Assembly (NCBI GenBank): GCA_963575745.1
Contig: CAUYUJ010013891.1
Span: forward strand, 1,014,802-1,078,270
Length of the DNA: 63,469 nt
Origin: Prorocentrum cordatum
Lineage: Eukaryota; Sar; Dinophyceae; Prorocentrales; Prorocentraceae
Direction: 5' to 3'
Shown one piece after another: positions 56,450 to 63,469 of this stretch. The position numbers and the translations under genes were made by a program. Numbering within the stretch: position 1 is the first letter of the stretch; each line of letters starts with the position of its first letter. The notes under the pieces are model-generated. The model was given only the letters and a program-made list of their open reading frames with translations, was not told the origin of the DNA and searched no databases.

Positions 56450-56545
56450 CGCCGCGTGGCCGATGACCTGCGCACGCTCGCGCTGAATACGGCGGGCGGC
56501 AGCCTCCAAATCGGGGGCCGCTGGAACGCTCAACTAAAGGTGAAA
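56450..56545 (+). CDS. Possible exon before a TIR-3 element, unknown protein
   Basis: One plus-strand frame reads VADDLRTLALNTAGGSL then QIGGRWNAQLKVKR and enters the TIR-3 element. By analogy with aminopeptidase intron 3 the element could be an intron here, but no partner exon is recognisable downstream, where a GGA array starts. Confidence 0.22.
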
Positions 56546-56565
56546 CGATCCTATGATGACGTTAT

Positions 56566-56774
56566 TTTGGACGCCCGAAATGGGGACGGAAAAAATGGGC
56601 ACGATGCCCAACAACAAATGTTGTCCCAAACCAACAGCGGCCGCTGTTGGGCAGGCGGCCTTCTGTCTCGAATGGACACAGGCCGCGGCGGCGCGGACAG
56701 CGAACCCTGCTCAAAATGAACAGGGACTGCTGTGGAGCATTGTACCTATTCTTTCCGTGCCCATCTCGTTCGTG
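56566..56774 (+). mobile_element. Inverted-repeat element TIR-3, copy 3
   Basis: TTTTGGACGCCCGAAATGGG to GTGCCCATCTCGTTCGTGC, with the CAACAGCGGCCGCTGTTG palindrome. About 90% like copy 1 at 10787 by eye. Confidence 0.88.
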
Positions 56775-56782
56775 CAGAACCA

Positions 56783-56871
56783 ATGGAGGAGGAGAGGAGG
56801 AGGAGGAGGAGGAGGAGGAGGAGGAGGAGGAGAAGGAGGAGGAGGAGGAGGAGGAGGAGGAGGAGAGACGC
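56783..56871. repeat. GGA microsatellite
   Basis: GGA triplets with one AAGGA interruption, directly after the TIR-3 element. Confidence 0.95.
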
Positions 56872-57049
56872 TCTGCAGATACGAAACCCCTTTCGCTCCT
56901 CACGGGCGCCTGCGGCTGCCACGCCTGCCGCTGCGCCGCCGGCCGGCCGAGGCCGAAGAAGCGGTCCCGGGGCACCGCCGCGTCCTCGAGGAGGGCCCAC
57001 GGGTGCGCCGCGGGCGCCGCCCCGGGCGCCGCCTCGGGCGGGGGCCGCG

Positions 57050-57236
57050 CGAGGGGCCCCTCGCCGCGAGGGGCCCCTCGCCGCGAGGGGCCGCGTGCCC
57101 CTCGCCGCGAGGGGCCGCCAGCCAGCGAGGGGCCCCTCCCGCGGCGCCCTCGCGCGGCGAGGCGCACTCGCCCCTCGCACGGGGCCCCTCCCGCGGCGAG
57201 GGGCACGCGGCCCCTCGCCGCGGGAGGGCGCCGGAT
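57050..57236. repeat. Palindromic minisatellite GGCCCCTCGCCGCGAG
   Basis: About eight copies of a near-palindromic 16-18 bp unit (GAGGGGCCCCTCGCCGC) in both orientations. Confidence 0.85.
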
Positions 57237-57268
57237 GCCCCGAGACCCCGGCGTGGCAAGCTGGGCCC

Positions 57269-57438
57269 AAGTCGGGCGCGTCCCCCTGCAGGGGGACTTT
57301 AAGTTGCAAACGCAAGCATGCCCCACAAATACTGTTCAAACTTGCCAGAAATATGCTCCGAAAATCGCCGCCCCCCCCCCAGAGACTATCGTGTTACCAT
57401 TTTTGGGTATTCCTCGTGTAGAGGGACAGGCCCGACTG
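57269..57438. mobile_element. Inverted-repeat element TIR-1, copy 7
   Basis: AAGTCGGGCGCGTCCCCCTG to AGGGACAGGCCCGACT. The core is diverged, with GTTGCAAACGCAAGC and a run of C, but ATTTTTGGGTATTCCTC near the right end is kept. Confidence 0.85.
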
Positions 57439-57627
57439 AAGGCTGGGCGACGATCCGAAACGGGTCTGCCGCGACACGGCACAGCGACCTCACGCGGCCG
57501 CATGCCGAGGCCCGCGCGGCCTCCAGAGCACCCCATCACAAGGCCCAGGGTGCCCCGGGGGGGGCTTCAAGATGTGGCGAGAAGCCGGGGGCACCTTGGG
57601 CCAGTGGCGCTTTTAGGGGAACAAAAA

Positions 57628-57790
57628 GTGGCATAAACAGAAAAACTCGGAGGTCCGCGCGGATTTCTCGGAACGGCGCTCGATCCCCCTCCCTGGCGCG
57701 CGGAGCGCGCCAGGGGCGGCACCGGAGGCGCGGGCCCGAGCGCCGATCCGAGAAATCCGCGCGGACCTCCGAGTTTTTATATTTATGTCG
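57628..57790. mobile_element. Inverted-repeat element TIR-5, copy 2
   Basis: GTGGCATAAACAGAAAAACT then CGGAGGTCCGCGCGGATTTC at the left; the complement at the right ends TTTTTATATTTATGTCGTT. Cleaner than copy 1 at 3690. Arms about 60 bp. Confidence 0.9.
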
Positions 57791-58089
57791 TTCTTCATTT
57801 CCCAAATTTTGTTGCAACCCCCGATGCAAGTTCGGCCTGGGCGGTATCGGTGCACACTCAAAACTCAAATCTGACGCTGCAGCAAGGCGGAACCGAGATT
57901 TCTGAGTCACCTTTCGAGCCGGATCGATCTGAAGATCCCCAGCCCCAAGACCGGGCGAAAACGCCCGTTGCGAACAGTAATTGCACTGCCAGGATCTCAG
58001 GTCTGATACCTTCTGGAACAGAGTTCTTGTCTAGAAATTGCCGTCGCCAGCCCTCCGACCAACCCTGGCCAACCCAACGCTCGGACTGA
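57791..58089. other. No gene seen
   Basis: Mixed-composition DNA. Nothing recognised. Confidence 0.45.
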
Positions 58090-58840
58090 TATTCCTGGGA
58101 TATATCACCGCGGGCAGCGCGATGACCATCGCGTGCGAGCGGGCACGAATCGAGTGAGCATCTTGAAGTCTTGGCAGACATGCCGGTGAGGCGACGTGCG
58201 CCATGTGCGAGCCGGCGCGTTCAGAGAGAGCTTCCTGCCGGCAGCGTTGGCCGTGCGGTGTGCGGTGCCCGCGAAGCGCCACGATTGGAGCGCGTTTTCC
58301 TGGCATCGGCGCTGGCAGCGTCACGATCAGCACGTTCGAGCGGGCACTAATGCAGGCACCCTTGCAGTGAGCTGCTTGGCACAGTCTTCGGCAGGAGTGC
58401 CGGCCGTGCGAAGTGCACGCTCGGAGTGAGCTTCCTGCCGGCAGCAGTGGAAATTCGACGCGCGGCTCCTGCGAGCCAGCACGCTTGGAGTGCGCGTCCT
58501 GGCAGCAACGCTGGCACCGCGAAGTGCAATGGAAACAGACCAGCACGTTCACGAAACTCGCGGGCGGGGCACTGGAATGACACCGGAAGGGAGAGAGGCA
58601 CTGGACGTACACATGGAGGTGCATCGAGTGAAACAAGTTCGCACTGCACTCTGCGCGCTGAAGGCGAGCCCACGCACTCGTGCTGAGCTTCCTGGCGTCC
58701 TGGAAGCACCACTGGCAATAGGATGACCGCCGAACGCAAGCCAGCACACTTCGAATGAGCTGCTTGGCAAAATCCTTGCAAAACGCGCTGGCTCAGCGAA
58801 ATGCGCCGTGCGCGGGCAGGCACGCTCGAACAACCCCATC
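58090..58840. repeat. Degenerate tandem repeat, unit about 60-100 bp
   Basis: Recurring text: GAGTGAGCTTCCTGCCGGCAG, GCGAAGTGCA, CCAGCACG(C/T)T, each time with variation. At least seven units; period irregular. Confidence 0.55.
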
Positions 58841-59600
58841 CGCTCCTTACCTCCCTCCTCCCTCCTCCCTCCTCGTGAGCTCCCTCCGTCGCTTGCCTCC
58901 TTCCTCCCCGTCCTTGAACTCCTCCTTTTTATCCTCCTCCTCGTCCTGGCCCCCTTTTTTTTCTCCTCCTCCTCCTCCTCTTCTTCCTCTCCTCTCCTGT
59001 CCTCCCCTTTCCTCATCATCCTCCATCGCCGCATCCGTTTGCCTCCGCGGGGATGTGTCGCAGCAGCTGCGTGGAGGCTCGGGCACGCCAACGTGGCGCA
59101 GATACGACATGATGCCAGCACTTGGACCCAAATCCATTGTGCAACTTGTGTGAAGCCTGCGCACAAAGCTCTGGGCAAACAGTTGGGGCATCGTCGTTAG
59201 AACCGCGCGCCGCGAAAGCCCGAACCTGCCACGCACAAGCCCCGTACCCTCACAGACGCACAGGGCGCGAGGGAGGAAAGAGTACGAGAAGGATTGTAAG
59301 GGAGTAGAAGATTGAGGGTGGTAGGGAAGATAAACAAGAGGAGGACGACGATGAAATAGGAAGCCGCCAGAGTGAAGGACGAAGAGGAGGAAGATGACAG
59401 GGACTAGATTTCGCGGAGAATCAGGGCAGAGATTTGGCACTATCGTTTCCAATTGGAAAGGTTCGTATATACTTCGTGGCGGTGCAAACTTCCCCTGCAA
59501 CCATAAGCCCGGCCAGCCCTCCCGGCCAACCCCCAACAACCTGGCCAACCCTCGCGGCTAATCCCCTCTGGCGAACCCTGGTGAGGACAATTCCCTCCAC
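58841..59600. other. No gene seen
   Basis: A CTC-rich tract (58850-59015) followed by mixed DNA; no recognised protein. Confidence 0.5.
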
Positions 59601-59604
59601 CAGA

Positions 59605-60475
59605 TGAACGGTGTGTGTGTGCGTGCCTGTTGTGTGTTGTGTTGTGTGTTGTGCGCTGTATTGTGTGTGTGTTGTATGTTGTGTCTTGTGTGCTGCGTGG
59701 GGTGTGCTGCGTGTTGCGTGTTGTGTGTTGTGTGTTGTGCGCTGTGTGGATTGTGTGCGTGTGCGTGTGCGAGTTTGTGTGTGCGTGTGCATGTGTGTAT
59801 GTATATGTATATGTACATGTATATGTATATGTGTATGTATATGTTTATGGATGTGCATATGAAAATGCAAATGCAACTGTATATGTATAAAGTCTATGTA
59901 TATGTATATGAATATGTAGATGTACATGTAAATGAACATGTATATGTATATGGATATGTATATGTATATTATGCCTACATGTAGCTGTGTATGTATATGG
60001 CTGTATGTATGTGTACGCGTATGTGCTCGTGTATATGTACATGCATACGTGTATGTGTGTGTACGTTCGTGTACATGCATATGTGTATGTATATGTATAT
60101 GTACATGTACATGCATATATGTATACATATGTATGTGTATATGTATATGTGTATGTTTACGTATATGTATAGGTACATATAGGTGTCTATGTATGTGTAC
60201 ATGTATTTGTATATGTATATATGTATGTATCGAAGTGCGTAGGTGTGTGTAGTATGCATGCGTGTATGTATGTGTGTATGTGTGTGCGTGTGTGTGTGCA
60301 CGTATGTGTGCGTGTGTGTGGTGTGTCTATGTGTGTATGTGTGTATGTATGTATGTATGTATGTATGTATGTATGTATGTATGTATGTATGTATGTATGT
60401 ATGTATGTAGGTGTGTATGTATGTGTGTATGTGTGTGCGTGTGTGTGCGTGTGTGTGTATGTTCGTTCGTTCGTT
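59605..60475. repeat. TG / TATG microsatellite region
   Basis: TGTGTTG text (59610-59760), TATATG/ATATGT text (59790-60235), perfect ATGT units (60345-60410) and GTGTGC text to 60475. All ORFs here are repeat by-products. Confidence 0.95.
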
Positions 60476-61390
60476 GCCCGCCACAAGCGGGACCGACATA
60501 TCCTCGCACCAGGCTCACGCCAGGCTGTTTTCAGAGCGAAACATGCCAGTGACGGTGGCTGGGGAAGGTGCGCGGGTGGGACACGGTCCACTGTGCGGCC
60601 ACCTCACCATACCGACCAACCACACAACTCCGCACCGACCCGCGGCCCCTCAGAACTCCCAACCACCAGGGCAAACCCCTTTTTCCGGAACTAAACACAC
60701 CCAGCCGTAGCCATCAGGCGTCACAACGCACAAACGCGAACCATGTCCCACGACACGGCCAAGCAGGCGCGCGTGATTGCCGCCGCGGTGTGTTGCCCGC
60801 TGTGACGTGGAAGGTGTGCTTGCCCGTTCCGGGTGGCGCGATGGGGAAGCACCCCTTCGCGTGACACCGCAAAAGGGTTCGCCTGAGCATGTGTGCGCAC
60901 GGGTGGGCGAGAGCGCGCATACCATTGAGCCAACATGGGGAGTAGGCACGGGGAAGGAAGGAAGGCGGAGGGAGAGGGGAGAAGGGAAGGACGGGTGCGC
61001 CCGTAACCGTGCCGTTTGCCGCACGGGTGCGCTGCAGCCTCGGCCGAGCCATCACACCAGAGGATGGCAACAACGACGACAACGGAACTGGGACCAGCGA
61101 CGCTCCCTCCTGGTCAGCACGAGTTAATACGCCCCGCCTAAATTCCACGTGCCGCAGCAACCCGGCGGGCACAAAAGGATCGCAACGATGACACCGTGAG
61201 CGGGGGCGGGGGCGGGGGCGGCGGCAGTGGCGGGGGGTGGGGGTGGGGGTGGGGTCAAGTAAGCCAGCTCGAACGAGCCAGAGGGTTCCGTCCACTCCCA
61301 CCCGCCCACCCACAACATAAAAAACATGTGCGTCGCGTCCGACGCCTGTCGTTCATCTTATACCGTGGGCGGCTAGACGTTCAGCGCGCG
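60476..61390. other. No gene seen
   Basis: Mixed GC-rich DNA with a GGGGGC(G) tract at 61200-61255. Nothing recognised. Confidence 0.5.
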
Positions 61391-61970
61391 GCATGAGTTG
61401 CGTCCTATTTCTGCCGCGTATTGAGCAACGTCGACGAGAAACAAAACCGCGCGCGATGTACGCCGCGCCCCGCTCCGGCCTCTCATATTGCATCGTCGGT
61501 GACAACATGTCCAGCGCGCGAAGTGCGCCGCGTCTCCTTCCAGCCACGCGTGTTGCACCGCCAATCGTTTCGCTCCTGCCGCGCATGGAAGAGGGGGGAG
61601 AGGAGGAGGAGGAGGAGGAGGAGGAGGAGGAGGAGGAGGAGGAGGAGGAGGAGGAGGAAGAGGGGAGGGGAGGGAGAGAGGGAGGGAGCGAGAAACTTGG
61701 GAGGAAGAGGAGAATGCCTCTTGGGAATTCGCGGGGCGTCCCATTTCCGCTACGCGATTCGCATCGCCGGCGAGGACAAAGTGCATGTTGGCAAGAAAAA
61801 CGTCGAAGTTGCAGTGTTTTTGGCAGGTAGGACGGGGGGGGCCGCGTAGGGTTGGCCAAGCGTCCGCGCGCGATGTGCGCCGCGTCCAATGCCCGCTAAG
61901 CTGTTCGCAGCGTCGACGACAAGAAAGTCCATGTTGTCGAATTATCCCGGCAAAGCAACCTAACAGCGAT
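61391..61970. repeat. Degenerate repeat around CGCGCGATGTGCGCCGCG
   Basis: CGCGCGATGTACGCCGCG (61450), GCGCGAAGTGCGCCGCG (61515) and CGCGCGATGTGCGCCGCG (61867) recur with GTCGACGA and GCATCG text. A GAG triplet array (61600-61663) interrupts it. Confidence 0.5.
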
Positions 61971-62092
61971 GTGTAGAAGCATATATGGAAACATTCCCCT
62001 TAAGATCCAGATGAGAATCCAGTTGTAGAATTCTCCTGTTCTCGCAGTCGCAGTCGCATTCGCGATGACAGTCGCAGTGGCAACGGCAGTCA

Positions 62093-63190
62093 CAGTCACA
62101 GCCTCAGCCTCAGCCTGCCTCAGTATCAGCCTGCCTCAGCCTCAGCCTCAGCCTGCCTCAGCCTCAGCCTCAGCCTGCTTCAGCCTCAGCCTCAGCCTGC
62201 CTTCAGCCTCGGCCTCAGCCTCAGCCTGCCTCAGCCTCAGCCTCAGCCTCAGCCTCAGCCTCAGCCTCAGCCTCAGCCTCAGCCTCAGCCTCAGCCTCAG
62301 CCTCCGCATCAGCCTGCCTCAGCCTCAGCCTCAGCCTGCCTCAGCCTCAGCCTCAGCCTGCCTCAGCCTCAGCCTCAACCTTTTCCTCAGCATCAGCCTG
62401 CCTCAGCCTCAGCATCAGCCTGCCTCGGCCTCAGCCTCAGCCTGCTTCAGCCTCAGCCTCAGTCTGCCTTCAGCCTCGGCCTCAGCCTCAGCCTGCCTCA
62501 GCCTCAGCCTCAGCCTCAGCCTCAGCCTGCCTCAGCATCAGCCTGCCTCAGCCTCAGCCTCAGCCTGCCTCAGCCTCAGCCTCAGCCTGCTTCAGCCTCA
62601 GCCTCAGTCTGCCTTCAGCCTCGGCCTCAGCCTCAGCCTGCCTCAGCCTCAGCCTGCATCAGCCTCAGCCTCAGCCTGCCTCAGCCTCAGCCTGCCTCAG
62701 CCTCAGCCTCAGCCTGCCTCAGCCTCAGCCTGCCTCAGCCTCAGCCTCAGCCTTCAGCCTCAGCCTCAGCTGCCTTCAGCCTCGGCCTCAGCCTCAGCCT
62801 GCCTCAGCCTCAGCCTGCAGCCTCAGCCTCAGCCTCAGCCTCAGCCTCAGCCTCAGCCTCAGCCTGCCTCAGCCTCAGCCTCAGCCTGCTGCCTCAGCCT
62901 CAGTCTGCCTCAGCCTGCCTAGCCTCAGCCTCAGCCTGCCTCAGCCTCAGCCTCAGCCTGCTTCAGCCTTCAGCCTCAACCTTAGCCTCAGCCTCAGCCT
63001 CAGCCTCAGCCTGCATCAGCCTCAGCCTCAGCCTCAGCCTGCCTCAGCATCAGCCTGCCTCAGCGTCTGCCTCAGCCTGCCTCAGCCTCAGCCTCAGCCT
63101 CAACCTCAGCCTCAGCCTCAGCCTGCCTCAGCCTCAGCCTGCCTCAGCCTCAGCCTCAGCCTGCCTCAGCAGCAGCCTGCCTCAGCCTCA
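62093..63190. repeat. CAGCCT hexanucleotide array
   Basis: About 1.1 kb of CAGCCT, with GCCTCAGCCTGCCT longer units giving a second-level period. Translates as SL, QP or AS repeats; a 285-codon frame is not a gene. Confidence 0.97.
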
Positions 63191-63469
63191 GTTGGCTACG
63201 GGCATTCAAAATGTGGCCCGGGAATGGAGTTCTGGGAACTCGAAGAGCACGAAGTGGCCTACAGTTGGCTCCGGGCATTCAAAATGTGGCCCGGGAATGG
63301 AGTTCTGGGAACTCGAAGAGCACGAAGTGGCCTACAGTTGGCTCCGGGCATTCAAAATGTGGCCCGGGAATGGAGTTCTGGGAACTCGAAGAGCACGAAG
63401 TGGCCTACAGTTGGCTCCGGGCATTCAAAATGTGGCCCGGGAATGGAGTTCTGGGAAGTCGAAGAGCAC
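63191..63469. repeat. 73-bp tandem repeat at window end
   Basis: Four near-identical units starting GTTGGCT(A/C)CGGGCATTC at 63191, 63264, 63337 and 63410; the last is cut by the window end. Each holds AAAATGTGGCCCGGGAATGG and GAGTTCTGGGAACTCGAAG. Confidence 0.97.

Noticed and set aside
59605-60475. Cys/Val- or His/Tyr-rich small proteins
   Set aside because: Repeat by-products of TG/TATG microsatellites on both strands.
60703-60712. Partial spliced-leader match CCGTAGCCAT
   Set aside because: Only 10 of 22 bases match and the following bases (CAGGCG) diverge; expected by chance in this length.
62065-62922. 285-codon frame of Ser-Leu repeats
   Set aside because: Translation of the CAGCCT array; no non-repeat coding.

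Overview
The window reads as nuclear DNA of a dinoflagellate. A 22-nt match to the dinoflagellate spliced leader (DinoSL) lies genome-encoded at the 5' end of a broken gene (3183-3204, minus strand). The one clearly intact gene has six introns, only one of which starts with GT; the others start with GC or GA, as known in dinoflagellates. Most of the DNA is very GC-rich and filled with microsatellites, minisatellites, short inverted-repeat elements and decayed non-LTR retrotransposons. No bacterial-type operons, RNA genes or CRISPR arrays are visible. A 100-base assembly gap (N) lies at 33370-33469.

Layout. 1-3.2 kb: simple repeats and an SL-tagged retro-pseudogene of a multi-pass membrane protein. 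3.4-3.9 kb: two inverted-repeat elements. 5.3-8.1 kb: decayed reverse transcriptase (minus). 8.6-17.7 kb: triplet arrays, duplicated blocks, inverted-repeat elements and a few doubtful exons. 18.3-19.4 kb: a broken gene and an RNase H scrap (minus). 20.5-28.4 kb: degenerate tandem arrays, then a pair of inverted arms (GGTCAGCGCA array plus triplet tail) enclosing about 4.4 kb that holds a possible membrane-protein gene. 28.8-34.4 kb: GC-rich minisatellites, a fold-back element and a decayed gene. 34.7-35.4 and 42.3-43.5 kb: C-terminal parts of two non-LTR retrotransposons on the plus strand. 38.0-39.6 kb: a possible gene (minus). 39.6-41.9 kb: an AT-rich satellite with a 0.5-0.6 kb higher-order repeat. 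43.9-45.9 kb: decayed endonuclease-reverse transcriptase (minus). 46.8-53.6 kb: a leukotriene A4 hydrolase-type M1 aminopeptidase, seven exons, 661 residues (minus). 55-63.5 kb: more inverted-repeat elements, TG-rich and CAGCCT arrays, and a 73-bp tandem repeat running off the end.

The main theme is short inverted-repeat elements. At least seven families recur across the window (one with seven copies), and several lie inside introns of the aminopeptidase gene; one starts within two or three bases of a splice donor. All six introns are flanked by short direct repeats overlapping the splice sites. Together this fits introns born from, or remodelled by, insertion of small elements (introners). 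That is inference; the exon structure itself rests on clear protein homology.
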